Shown here one piece after another: positions 8,901 through 16,091 of a stretch of DNA of 35,222 nt. The position numbers were made by a program, and so were the translations under genes. The notes below the pieces were generated by a model. The model was given only the letters and a program-made list of their open reading frames with translations, had not been told where the DNA came from and made no database searches. Source of the stretch: Planctomycetaceae bacterium (GTDB taxonomy: Bacteria > Planctomycetota > Planctomycetia > Pirellulales > Pirellulaceae); contig PBSM01000084.1 in the NCBI GenBank assembly GCA_002726245.1, forward strand, positions 1 to 35,222, in the 5' to 3' direction. Every line of letters starts with the position of its first letter. Within the stretch, counting starts at the first letter, position 1.

Positions 8901-9250
8901 ACGTGTACGTCCCGATGTGAATCCGAAATGAGCAGTGGCGAAGACATCACGCACAACAAACCGGCGGCAGCTACTCCGACCAGCCAGTTGGCCGTCGTGC
9001 GCCAAGCTGAGCTTGCTGCCGGTTGAGAAGCGGGCGTTGGCACTTGATCTGACTCGCCGGGCCGAGTCCATTCCATCTGCTCCGTGTCGAAGCGGCTGGC
9101 TCGCTCAACAGATTCCGTCTGTAACTTGACAGTCGAATACGCGCGAGCCACCTCCGGATCGGACGAGATACGTTTGCGTACCGCGATTTCCTCGTCCTCC
9201 GGAAGGAGGTCGTAGATGAACTCCCAAAGTTGTTGATGTAGGTTGGACAT
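5999..9250 (-). CDS. Anti-sigma-like/alpha-2-macroglobulin-type fusion membrane protein
   Basis: This protein has 1083 residues if translation starts at ATG 9250; an in-frame upstream start would lie in GGTAG-rich repeat DNA. Residues 1-45 (LWEFIYDLLPEDEEIAVRKRISSDPEVARAY is the core) have the helix pattern of anti-sigma zinc-finger domains, but the Cys and His ligands are absent. A TM helix follows at about 87-108. Residues ~130-780 look like beta-sandwich MG domains, including an MG2-type start (YLRLDRPLFQPGETVNYRSV, about 234). Two further TM helices lie near 806-829 and 843-857. The C-terminal 60 residues match the start of the A2M domain (YWEPYVKLDASGTKTITFDL). No CxEQ thioester or thioester domain is present. 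It follows an ECF sigma gene, so I infer a membrane sensor that holds that sigma factor. Confidence 0.7.
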   Translation of the reverse strand: MSNLHQQLWEFIYDLLPEDEEIAVRKRISSDPEVARAYSTVKLQTESVERASRFDTEQMEWTRPGESDQVPTPASQPAASSAWRTTANWLVGVAAAGLLCVMSSPLLISDSHRDVHVADNAEATAAPATVAPAPMRTVLVGSSKLNAEAVNTFAVRTTTPDGEPLETDVTVRFYDQKNDLAYEDMSRTDSSGTLSLELPSAFAKKAARIEVAPANASDFLSRPLEVSDAKQLTYLRLDRPLFQPGETVNYRSVTLSRLSFDADSETEVRYVVTGTAGDVLKSSEKIASTTDGVGVSEFALPEDAMDGSYAVVVQSPNDSFSEEWREFEVRRYRAPRFKQKLELAKDSYTNGEMVEAEFLAEYAAGGPIANAELKAEAYFGGEKLAIPEMKTDANGAAKLSFRVPDKLADNRASLSVTITDSNGDETISEDVPINLGKVNVHFYPEGGKLAAGLRNRLYFHSRDPHGEPTHIEGRIVDSADNAVADVATTHEGRGVTSFTPQTDAQYWFAIDKPVGIAQSIELPRADPEQRLVMQTGPGVFAASEPIELKLDTTSAETPLVVAGYCRGAMVGQLSIEKPDYEVAENGVASFAGRLVLAPDAQGVIRITVFDRSVTPMVPIAERLAYRKVRKALQVRLSGVQEKYTPGSSVELQVAVTDEDDSPVAATLGLSVVDDAVLNLGQDKSTRLPTYFHLLTDIADPQDMEDANFYLSSEEGAEQALDLLLGTQGWRRFVEVPSDHFLAARLDDLTDEFRYQQLRASSREEAGLAVIGDAFELPFVAEQQSNPQPAASQTAIIAQPKAKEPPFAVGMVLVVGGAGLLLLLAVLGLARTGLSFKLWVPSGAIAATALAIGLIWTQAPSYPAATAIAFHAASDEAKSEDQTDSERIEEAQLPSDGIDLFAGAESESAAAKGQVELQVQMESAERPAPEPAMQPRRNMAVAAGNAPSAAPSVAELPTSSDPAAPIESASRQRYTIDQPKAVAGGAGKQPKETRDTLIARDVQPGRFVRQYARLLGRSPGSSVTPTESAATIYWEPYVKLDASGTKTITFDLPRRETTYRAIVEAHGSGRLGAAETLIISRSGE

Positions 9251-9320
9251 AGTGGGTAGTAGGTAGCGGGTAGCGGGTAGTAAGAACACTTCTTCACTAC
9301 CTACTATCGACTACCTGCTA
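9251..9320 (-). other. Imperfect stem between the sigma gene and the A2M-type gene
   Basis: The segment is made of repeated GGTAG units (plus strand 9251-9281), then an AAGAACACTTCTT loop, then complementary CTACC units. Aligning one arm to the complement of the other gives about 23 matches in 31. On the minus-strand transcript the structure sits between the sigma stop codon (overlapping it) and the start of the membrane protein. It could set the ratio of the two proteins or be a simple-sequence repeat with no role. Confidence 0.45.
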
Positions 9321-9944
9321 GCTACTCTCTTCCGCCAGACTTTCTCTCAGTTTCGTAATCGCGAGCCGCATGCGTGTCTTAACCGTTCCGAGGGGTATAC
9401 CGACCGTTTCGGCTATCTCCTCGTACTTCAGTTCGCCATTCTGACGCAAGAGGAACACTTCTTGCTCCTCACTACGCAGCTCGCGCACCGCGTCGCGGAC
9501 TCGTTCGAGCCGCTCGTTATTCTGCGCGATGACCTCTGGACCAACATGCGAACTCTCAATCGTGCCCTCGTCGTCTGGAAGCCCTTGTCTCTTGCGTCGC
9601 CAAGCAGTCTGTCGCAGGTCTCGGCCGGTATTCATCGCAATGCGGAATATCCATGCCTTGAGGTTCTGGACCTCAGCGACTTTCTCCTTATGGCGCCAGC
9701 ACTTAACAAAAGTCTCCTGTAAGGCGTCGCGAGCATCCTCGATATTGCCGACCAGGTAATACAATGTCCCCAGCAACTCGCCTTGGTATTGTGCAAAGGC
9801 ATTCTCGAGCGCACCGCAATCGGTGTCGCTGGGAGCCTTTGACTGGCGAGCAACTTTGGTCACGCGAACGCCTCTTCGCTGAATTAGACGAGGAGGTGAG
9901 CCTGGCGGATTCACCTTGATAGAGTTTTTAGCAGAAAACTCCAT
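9318..9944 (-). CDS. ECF RNA polymerase sigma factor
   Basis: This is a sigma-70 family factor of the extracytoplasmic-function type, about 208 residues. Region 2 contains LYYLVGNIEDARDALQETFVKCWRH, with the DAxDxxQExF core that binds core polymerase and the -10 element. Region 4 is a helix-turn-helix, LRSEEQEVFLLRQ..YEEIAETVGIPLGTVKTRM, which recognises the -35 element. The basic N-terminal 45 residues are not typical, so the true start may be further in; ATG 9944 and GTG 9956 are both possible. It is followed after 67 bases by the anti-sigma-like A2M gene, the standard order for an ECF/anti-sigma pair. A second ECF gene diverges across 200 bases. Confidence 0.88.
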   Translation of the reverse strand: MEFSAKNSIKVNPPGSPPRLIQRRGVRVTKVARQSKAPSDTDCGALENAFAQYQGELLGTLYYLVGNIEDARDALQETFVKCWRHKEKVAEVQNLKAWIFRIAMNTGRDLRQTAWRRKRQGLPDDEGTIESSHVGPEVIAQNNERLERVRDAVRELRSEEQEVFLLRQNGELKYEEIAETVGIPLGTVKTRMRLAITKLRESLAEESS

Positions 9945-10144
9945 CGTATTCAGCACTTAGGGTCGGCAAGGGGCAAGAAAACGAGGACGTCTCTATTCTA
10001 ATAACGACGATCTTGCCGGTTTGTTAGTCATTGGAGGATAATAAGTTCTGACTTTTCTGTAGGTCCGCATCGCTGAGGCGGACCTTGCGGCAGCCGTCGC
10101 CAGGCGATTGCACGCAACGATGCAAACACGAAGCGAGTGCAATC
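9945..10144. promoter_or_regulatory. Shared divergent promoter region of two ECF sigma genes
   Basis: This 200-base gap lies between the starts of two divergent sigma genes and must hold both promoters. ECF genes are often autoregulated, so either factor could act here. I could not assign a convincing -35/-10 pair by eye. Confidence 0.4.
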
Positions 10145-10777
10145 ATGTGGCCCACTGGCGATAAGACCCGAGAACTCCTCCTCGGAGTCCGGGATGGGGA
10201 CGATGATGCAGTCAACCGTCTGATCGAACGCCACCGAGACGCCGTGCTCCGGATGGTACAGATGCGGCTCGATCACAAGATCCGTCGTCGGGTCGATGTA
10301 AGCGATGTCGTCCAAGACGTGATGATCGATGCCCACCGCCGCCTACAGGACTACATCGCGAACCCCGTGATGCCATTCCATCTCTGGCTGCGACACATTG
10401 CGAAGGATCGCATCATCGACGCGCATCGGCGTCATCGCGGCTCGCAGAAGCGCAGCGTTGATCGCGAGCAAGCTCTCGCCGTTCCAGGCGCGAACGATCA
10501 TTCGACGATGAACCTTGCGGCTCACTTGTGCGATGGCGAGCTAACTCCCGCCGCTGCGGCGACTCAGCGGGAAATGGCAAAACGCGTCGCCGACGCGGTC
10601 AGCGAACTCGGCGACCAAGACGCAGAGATCATCATCATGCGACATTACGAACAACTCACGAATCAAGAAGTCGCGCAAGCTCTCGGTCTGAGTGAACCGG
10701 CAGCGAGCATGAGATACCTGCGGGCGGTAAGGCGTTTGCGGGAGATGTTAACCGGGGGCGATGGAGCAGAAGAATGA
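10145..10777 (+). CDS. ECF-type sigma factor, kinase-linked planctomycete type
   Basis: The protein has 210 residues. Region 2 reads DAVNRLIERHRDAVLRMVQMR..RRVDVSDVVQDVMIDAHRRL, followed by the aromatic FHLWLRHIAKDRIIDAHRRH helix. Region 4 reads LGDQDAEIIIMRHYEQLTNQEVAQALGLSEPAASMRYLRAVRRL, a helix-turn-helix. The start was placed at ATG 10145 (MWPTGDKTRELL), where planctomycete relatives usually begin; an in-frame ATG at 10085 would add 20 unconserved residues. The stop overlaps the next start (ATGA at 10774). It is the first gene of a coupled set with a membrane protein and a Ser/Thr kinase, so its activity may be set by phosphorylation rather than by a classical anti-sigma factor (inference). 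Confidence 0.9.
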   Translation: MWPTGDKTRELLLGVRDGDDDAVNRLIERHRDAVLRMVQMRLDHKIRRRVDVSDVVQDVMIDAHRRLQDYIANPVMPFHLWLRHIAKDRIIDAHRRHRGSQKRSVDREQALAVPGANDHSTMNLAAHLCDGELTPAAAATQREMAKRVADAVSELGDQDAEIIIMRHYEQLTNQEVAQALGLSEPAASMRYLRAVRRLREMLTGGDGAEE

Positions 10778-11226
10778 AACGCATTCAACGAATTCATCTC
10801 GTCGGTGGATTGTCCGTCTCGCTGCTCGGCCTAGGAATCGTGATCGCATCGACGTTCATGTATGCTCAGAGAGTGGATCAACTGAACACAAACCTTCAAT
10901 CCGCTGCCGACGTCGCACAAGTTACCGACGCGATGCGGTATGTCGTCGCTGGTCCCGGTCCAACTTACATCTTCGGATTGCTCCTAGCACCAAACGGAAT
11001 TTGACCAAAGGTGCGTTCACATTGAAGTTTTACGCTTTCTACGCTTTCGTCCCCTCCGAGCAAGCTCGGAGGGGACGAAAGCGTTCAAATTCAAAGTTTA
11101 TACGAATTCACCCGATTCCATTTGGTGCTAGTTCTGGGCGGATTACTCTACGCCCTGGTCATCTTAGCAATATGGTTCGTCGGCCCACCGGAGTCACCCA
11201 ACTCGTCCACGGCTCATGACGCGTGA
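10774..11226 (+). pseudogene. Small two-TM membrane protein, interrupted by element A
   Basis: Translation from ATG 10774, which overlaps the sigma stop, gives a TM helix (VGGLSVSLLGLGIVIASTF), about 30 polar residues, then YIFGLLL, and hits a stop at 11002-11004 inside element A. After the element the same frame resumes with VLGGLLYALVILAIWFVGPP and ends at TGA 11224-11226, overlapping the kinase start by 11 bases. Deleting 10984-11127, one copy of the flanking CTAG included, gives an uninterrupted 102-residue, two-TM protein. I recognise no family. As present it makes at most a 76-residue, one-TM product. Confidence 0.82.
10984..11131. mobile_element. Palindromic MITE-like element A, copy 2, with CTAG target duplication
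   Basis: The insertion is bounded by CTAG at 10984-10987 and 11128-11131. Just inside are inverted termini CACCAAACGGAAT and, on the other strand, CACCAAATGGAAT. The centre is a perfect 21-bp stem (11041-11061 with 11064-11084) with an AA loop, which could form a strong hairpin in DNA or RNA. It adds 144 bp to the host gene and brings an in-frame stop. It has no coding capacity, so movement would depend on a transposase elsewhere. CTAG is self-complementary, so the exact end of the TIR versus the target duplication is ambiguous by up to four bases. Confidence 0.8.
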
Positions 11227-12853
11227 AACGAACGTCCAACGAGACGAGGCGCTTGCATTGCTTCTCGCTGATCTGACGGATCAGGCGAACGATGGGCAGC
11301 ATGTCGATATCCATGCTGTCTGTGAGGAGCATCCTGATCTCGCCGATGAACTGCGCGAACTGTGGGGAGCGGTGATGATCGCGGATGCTGCAGGCAGCAG
11401 CGAGGCGACTTCTGATTCAACCGCACAGGAAGCCCCGGCGCTGAGCTTTGATCTGCCGTGTCGTTTTGGCGATTATGAATTGCAGGAAGAGGTGGGCCGC
11501 GGCGGGATGGGAGTTGTCTACCGCGCGCGGCAACTCAGTTTGAATCGCGAAGTCGCTTTGAAGATGATTCTGCGCGGGCAATTCGCTTCGGACGCGGACC
11601 GCGAACGTTTTCAAGCGGAAGCAGAAGCGGTGGCGCGTCTCGATCATCCGGGCATCGTGCCGGTCTTCGAAGTCGGAGAGATCGACGGTCAACCGTATTT
11701 CAGCATGAAGTACGTCAAGGGGCAGACGCTGTCGCAGTTGCTCGCGGGAGGCTTGATGGCCGAGAAGGCTGCTGCAGAACTGATCGTGGCCGTTGCTCGG
11801 TCGATTCACTACGCTCATCGCCAAGGCGTCCTGCATCGGGATCTCAAGCCATCCAACATCATGACCGATGTCCAAGGCAAACCGCACGTCACCGACTTCG
11901 GCTTGGCCAAACGTGTGCAGGAAGCGGAGAGTCTGACTCGGACCGGGGCCATTCTCGGAACGCCAGCGTACATGGCTCCCGAACAAGCGGCTGGCGCGCG
12001 CGGAGCCGTTGGGCCGGGCAGCGACATCTTCAGTCTCGGTACCGTGCTGTATCACATGCTGACAGGGCGGCCGCCTTTTCAGGCTGCTTCGCCCGTCGAT
12101 ACGGTACTGCTGCTGCTCGAACAAGACGTCGTGCCGCCGCGAGTCGTCAATCCACGAGTCGATCGCGACTTGGAGATGATCGCGCTCAAGTGCCTGCAAA
12201 AGCCGATCGATCTGCGGTACGACACGGCCGCGAGGCTGGCCGACGATCTCGAAGCTTACCTGAGGGATGAACCGATCGCTGCTCGCAGCGGACGCATTGG
12301 GCAGGTGATGGCACGCATGTTCCGCGAAACGCATCACTCGGTCGTTCTCGAAAACTGGGGCCTGCTGTGGATGTGGCACAGCCTGGCACTCTTCACCGCC
12401 TGTGCTACGACCAACGCTTTGCAGTGGTTTGGCGTTGACCGTTGGTACTACATCGCCTTGTGGACGTTGGGGATTTGGATCTGGGGGGGAGTCTTCTGGT
12501 GGCTACGGCGGCGGATGGGGCCCGTGACGTTTGTCGAGCGGCAGATCGCCCATGTATGGGCGTCCAGCATGGCAGCAATCGCGGGATTGTTCCTCGTCGA
12601 AATACTCTTAGATCAACCACCGCTTTCGCTCTCGCCGGTGCTGCCCTTAATCGCCGGCATGGTGTTCGTTGTCAAAGCGGGAATCCTGACCGGGACGTTT
12701 TACATCCAAGCCGCGGCGCTCTTCGCAACCTGTCCGCTGATGGCACTCTTCCCCGAAGTCGGACACCTGATTTTCGGCGTCGTTTCCGCCGCCTGCTTCT
12801 TCATTCCCGGACTGAAGTATTACCGTCAGCGAGTTGCCGCGGAAGCAAACTGA
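11216..12853 (+). CDS. Membrane Ser/Thr protein kinase (PknB-like, six TM)
   Basis: This is a 545-residue Hanks-type kinase. A short acidic N-terminal region (1-85) precedes the catalytic domain (about 87-350): glycine loop GRGGMG 94-99, ATP-anchoring Lys116 (VALK), HRDLKPSN with catalytic Asp209, DFG 227-229 and APE 254-256. All catalytic residues are present, so it should be active. From about 380 to 530 there are about six hydrophobic helices (for example WYYIALWTLGIWIWGG and HLIFGVVSAACFFIPG), and no extracytoplasmic sensor domain. The start overlaps the end of the disrupted membrane gene and has no clear Shine-Dalgarno, so it was probably translationally coupled. The upstream insertion and its hairpin may lower its expression. 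It likely signals to the linked sigma factor. Confidence 0.92.
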   Translation: MTRETNVQRDEALALLLADLTDQANDGQHVDIHAVCEEHPDLADELRELWGAVMIADAAGSSEATSDSTAQEAPALSFDLPCRFGDYELQEEVGRGGMGVVYRARQLSLNREVALKMILRGQFASDADRERFQAEAEAVARLDHPGIVPVFEVGEIDGQPYFSMKYVKGQTLSQLLAGGLMAEKAAAELIVAVARSIHYAHRQGVLHRDLKPSNIMTDVQGKPHVTDFGLAKRVQEAESLTRTGAILGTPAYMAPEQAAGARGAVGPGSDIFSLGTVLYHMLTGRPPFQAASPVDTVLLLLEQDVVPPRVVNPRVDRDLEMIALKCLQKPIDLRYDTAARLADDLEAYLRDEPIAARSGRIGQVMARMFRETHHSVVLENWGLLWMWHSLALFTACATTNALQWFGVDRWYYIALWTLGIWIWGGVFWWLRRRMGPVTFVERQIAHVWASSMAAIAGLFLVEILLDQPPLSLSPVLPLIAGMVFVVKAGILTGTFYIQAAALFATCPLMALFPEVGHLIFGVVSAACFFIPGLKYYRQRVAAEAN

Positions 12854-12898
12854 TTCCGTTCGCTGTCTTTGTGAGAAAAGATGGGAACGAAAAACGAG

Positions 12899-14344
12899 TT
12901 AGAAATTGTCTTGGGCAGGTGCGCCGGAGTTGAAATCGTCGAAGACTTGAAGGCGATCGGGCGCTTTGTCTTCGAAGCGAGTGTATTCTTTTCGCCAGAT
13001 CAAATCGATATTGCCGACCGGGCCGTTGCGTTGCTTGGCGACGATGATCTCCGCCTGGCCGGCGACTTGGTCGCGGTCGTCGCCGCGTCGGTAATACTCT
13101 TCGCGGTGCACGAACATCACAACGTCAGCATCCTGCTCGATGGCGCCCGACTCGCGAAGGTGGCTTAGACGTGGTACATGGTCCTTGCTGTCCTCGGCCT
13201 GACGATTGAGCTGAGCTAGGCAAAGCACGGGGACTTCCAACTCGCGAGCGAGCCCCTTGAGCCGTCTCGCGATCTTGGCGACCTGCTCCTGACGTGGATC
13301 CTTCTGATTGTCAGGTTCAATGAGTTGCAAGTAGTCAATGACAACGAGCCCGAGTCGTCCTTCTCGTCGCTTGATCCGGCGAGAGGCAGCGGCGATTTCG
13401 GTTACCGTGCGCGAAGGCGAATCGTCCACGAACAACGGGGCTTGGCTGACCTCGCCGGCCTTCTTAATCAGGCGAGCTCGATCCTCATTCGAGATCGTAC
13501 CATTACGCAACCGATGACCGTTAACTTGTGCCACGGAACAGAGCATGCGATCAGCGAGTTCGATCGATGACATTTCCAAGCTGACAAAGAGCGTTGGCAC
13601 CTGTTGCCGCATCGAAACGTGCTCGGCAATATTCATTGCAAAGGCCGTCTTCCCCATACTCGGTCGAGCAGCCAGGATCACCAATTCTGAGTTGTGTAGG
13701 CCGCCTAGTAACGCATCCATGTCGGTGAAGCCGCTTTCCACGCCACCCTGCGTATGCTCGCCCTTCATGCGAGCATCGATCCGGTCCATCGCTTCGTGCA
13801 GAACCTCTCGAATGTTAGAGACGGTTGCGCTGCCGCGACCGTCCAGAATGCCGAAGATCTTCTGTTCAGCTTGGCTTAGCAACTGTTTTGATTCATGGTT
13901 CTCCTCGTAGGCTTCGCGAAGGATCTCCGTGCTCGCATCGATCAGCGCACGGTAAGTCGCCTTCTCTTGAACAATCTGCGCGTAGTAGATCGCGTGTGCG
14001 GCATGAGGCACGGCCTGCATAACCTTCGCCAAATACGGAGTGCCGCCGATCCGCTCAAAGTCGCCCGCGGTCTTGAGGTTCTCTGTGAGCAACCTGTGAT
14101 CGACCTTCCGCCCTGAGTCATGCATGGTAAGCATGTGCTCGTAAAGCGTGCGATTCGCGTCGTCGTAGAAATCATCGGGACGAAGCCTCATGGCGGCGAC
14201 ATCGTCGCACGAGTTGGGGTCCACGATGATGCTGCCGAGCACACACATCTCAGACTCGATACTGAAAGGTGGCTGGCGGTCGAGGATTTCGGAAGTGACG
14301 GGCCGCGGTGCGCGCGGCGCATCAGTACGCTGAACAGTAGACAC
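12899..14344 (-). CDS. dnaB: Replicative DNA helicase DnaB
   Basis: DnaB is the hexameric helicase that unwinds DNA at the replication fork. The 481-residue protein has the N-terminal primase-interaction domain (PFSIESEMCVLGSII..) and the RecA-like domain with Walker A ARPSMGKT, Walker B LVVIDYLQLI and the DnaB-type SHLRESGAIEQDADVV segment with its arginine region. No intein is present. The start is GTG 14344, supported by AAGGAGGAGG six bases upstream. It ends the bL25-Pth-bS6-SSB-bL9-DnaB run; the rpsF-ssb-rplI-dnaB order is a common bacterial arrangement. It converges with the kinase gene, 45 bases apart, with no clear terminator between. Confidence 0.97.
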   Translation of the reverse strand: MSTVQRTDAPRAPRPVTSEILDRQPPFSIESEMCVLGSIIVDPNSCDDVAAMRLRPDDFYDDANRTLYEHMLTMHDSGRKVDHRLLTENLKTAGDFERIGGTPYLAKVMQAVPHAAHAIYYAQIVQEKATYRALIDASTEILREAYEENHESKQLLSQAEQKIFGILDGRGSATVSNIREVLHEAMDRIDARMKGEHTQGGVESGFTDMDALLGGLHNSELVILAARPSMGKTAFAMNIAEHVSMRQQVPTLFVSLEMSSIELADRMLCSVAQVNGHRLRNGTISNEDRARLIKKAGEVSQAPLFVDDSPSRTVTEIAAASRRIKRREGRLGLVVIDYLQLIEPDNQKDPRQEQVAKIARRLKGLARELEVPVLCLAQLNRQAEDSKDHVPRLSHLRESGAIEQDADVVMFVHREEYYRRGDDRDQVAGQAEIIVAKQRNGPVGNIDLIWRKEYTRFEDKAPDRLQVFDDFNSGAPAQDNF

Positions 14345-14396
14345 GGTGAGCCTCCTCCTTGATGGCAGACGACCAAACGCAGCGTCAGGCTGTTAA

Positions 14397-14423
14397 GTAG
14401 GACGGACGCAGCGTCCGTCCTAC
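14397..14423. repeat. Perfect 13-bp palindrome between rplI and dnaB
   Basis: GTAGGACGGACGC at 14397-14409 is the exact reverse complement of 14411-14423, with one central base. It sits in the 86-base gap between bL9 and DnaB inside a transcription unit, with no T-run on the minus strand. It may be an intergenic repeat, an mRNA-stabilising stem or an attenuator. Its GTAGG...CCTAC ends resemble those at 4671-4780 and 29428-29507. Confidence 0.7.
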
Positions 14424-14430
14424 GGGTAAC

Positions 14431-14952
14431 CTAAGCTTCTTCAGCGGCAGTTGGTACAACCCAGACTTTCAGATCCGCTTCGATCTCTTGGTGCAAGTGG
14501 ATCTTGACGGTGTACAGGCCGAGTTCCTTCAGTGGACCTTCCAACCGTACTTGGTCGGTCTTGATCGTGAATTCGGCTTGCTTGAGAGCACTAACAATCT
14601 CCGGGGCACTAACACTGCCGTACAGATGGCCTTCGTCGTTGGCATTCGCTTCGATCGTAACGCTCTGCTTTCCCAATGCCTCGGCCAAGCCTTTCAGATC
14701 CTTCAGGCGAGACTTTTCGATTTCCAACAACTTCGTCTTGTGCTTCTCGACCATTCGCTTGTGATGGTCGCTGGCGAGAGTCGCCAAGCCCTGGGGCAAC
14801 AGGTAGTTGTTGGCGTAACCTGACTTTACCTCAACGACATCGCCTTGTTTACCAAGATGGTCCACGGACTGGATCAGCAGCAGTTGGATACCGCCGTTTG
14901 GTCCCTTGGGCAGTCTCTTAAACCGATTTCGCGTCTTCTTCGTTGCTGGCAT
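14431..14952 (-). CDS. rplI: Ribosomal protein bL9
   Basis: bL9 binds 23S rRNA at the base of the L1 stalk. The 173-residue product has the N-terminal domain (GIQLLLIQSVDHLGKQGDVV and VKSGYANNYLLPQGLA), the long connecting helix, and the C-terminal rRNA-binding domain around LYGSVSAPEIVSAL. It carries about 20 extra basic residues at the N-terminus (MPATKKTRNRFKRLPKGPNG) compared with usual bL9 proteins, which start directly at the first beta strand. ATG 14952 is the only reasonable ATG; no start codon sits right at the conventional N-terminus. The gene lies between ssb and dnaB in one transcription unit. Confidence 0.96.
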   Translation of the reverse strand: MPATKKTRNRFKRLPKGPNGGIQLLLIQSVDHLGKQGDVVEVKSGYANNYLLPQGLATLASDHHKRMVEKHKTKLLEIEKSRLKDLKGLAEALGKQSVTIEANANDEGHLYGSVSAPEIVSALKQAEFTIKTDQVRLEGPLKELGLYTVKIHLHQEIEADLKVWVVPTAAEEA

Positions 14953-15018
14953 GACGTAAATCTTCTACTCGTCAGAATGAGTTAATGAGTTGCTGTGTGC
15001 TTGTGGAAAAGAACACGG

Positions 15019-15474
15019 TTAGAACGGAATGTCATCTTTGGGCGGCCCGCCGCCATCGCTCGGGCCAGCTGCCGCCGTACTGGCTGCTGCTGGCTCGTTG
15101 TATTCGGATTGATCGGAGCTGGCCCCACCGCCACCTTGCCTGTCATTGCGTCCGCCGATTAACTGCATGCGTTCACCGACAACGCGGAGCTTCGATTTTT
15201 TCTGTCCGTCGGTTTCCCACGTGTCAAGCTTCAGGCGGCCCTCGATGAAGACCGGTGAGCCCTTACTGAGATACTCGCTGGCGACTTCGGCTGTCCGCCC
15301 CCAGAGCGTTACATCAACAAACACCGGCTCTTCGGCCCACTCGCCGGACTGGTTCTTGTAGCGGTGGTTCATCGCCATCGCCATGTCCGTCACGGCCATA
15401 CCGCTTTGCAGATATCGAAGTTCAATCTCCCTGGTCACGTTGCCCATCAAGATAACTCGATTGAAGTTTGCCAT
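15019..15474 (-). CDS. ssb: Single-stranded DNA-binding protein
   Basis: This 151-residue SSB protects single-stranded DNA during replication, recombination and repair. The OB-fold covers about 1-107 ([53 protein letters not shown]). A Gly/Ser/Ala-rich linker leads to the acidic tip DDIPF, which recruits partner proteins. ATG 15474 has AAAGGAG at good spacing. The gene lies between rpsF and rplI, the usual place for a replication ssb. Confidence 0.97.
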   Translation of the reverse strand: MANFNRVILMGNVTREIELRYLQSGMAVTDMAMAMNHRYKNQSGEWAEEPVFVDVTLWGRTAEVASEYLSKGSPVFIEGRLKLDTWETDGQKKSKLRVVGERMQLIGGRNDRQGGGGASSDQSEYNEPAAASTAAAGPSDGGGPPKDDIPF

Positions 15475-15564
15475 GGCTTGCTCCTTTGTTGCACTCGAGA
15501 GATTATTTCAGCTCACACTCGTGTCAAGTTAGCAAGCCTACGCGGTATCAACAACGAACGTAGA

Positions 15565-16008
15565 CTATTCGGCCGACTTTTCGGCTGATGCTTCGTTCTT
15601 TTCTCCGGCGTCTTCCTTGGGCATCTCGGCCTTTTTCGGCTCTGCCGGTGCAGCCTTCTCTGCCGGTGCTTCGGTCGTGTTGCCTTGGGCGTGCGACACG
15701 AGAGCATCGACGAGGCGCGGATCCACCTTCAAAGTCATGTTGCGAAGGATGTTGTCATTCAACTGGCAAGCCCGGTTGAACTCGCTCAGCCGGCTGCTGT
15801 CGAGCCGGAAGTAAGTCAACCAATAGGTGCCTTTACGCTGTCCGTTGATCGGATACGCCAGTCGCTGTTCGTTCCACAGACGATTGGCGAGAATCTCTCC
15901 ATTGAGTTCTTCGAGCATCGCCGGAATTGCCGATGCGACTTTGTTGGGATCGCGAGCGTAGCGATTCGTATCGAAGAGAAACAAGCATTCGTAAACGTTC
16001 TGTGCCAA
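15565..16008 (-). CDS. rpsF: Ribosomal protein bS6
   Basis: bS6 binds uS15/bS18 sites on the small-subunit platform. The 147-residue product has the ferredoxin-like bS6 fold over about residues 1-105 (YECLFLFDTNRYARDPNKVA, the RLAYPINGQRKGTYWLTYF strands, LNDNILRNMTLKV). An Ala/Glu/Lys/Pro-rich low-complexity tail of about 40 residues follows and is probably disordered. The start is TTG 16008, supported by AGGAG seven bases upstream. No rpsR (bS18) gene is present between rpsF and rplI, where many bacteria carry it; SSB occupies that slot. Confidence 0.95.
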   Translation of the reverse strand: MAQNVYECLFLFDTNRYARDPNKVASAIPAMLEELNGEILANRLWNEQRLAYPINGQRKGTYWLTYFRLDSSRLSEFNRACQLNDNILRNMTLKVDPRLVDALVSHAQGNTTEAPAEKAAPAEPKKAEMPKEDAGEKNEASAEKSAE

Positions 16009-16091
16009 AGCGATGCTCCTAACCTGACTGTTTTTCTGTGGCCAACTCTTTGTTCTGGCCGTTGCCGCGTGGGCTGAACCTGAAAGTAGGC

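Noticed and set aside
11417-12379. A 320-codon open frame on the minus strand
   Set aside because: It is antisense to the kinase domain, whose catalytic motifs are intact on the plus strand.
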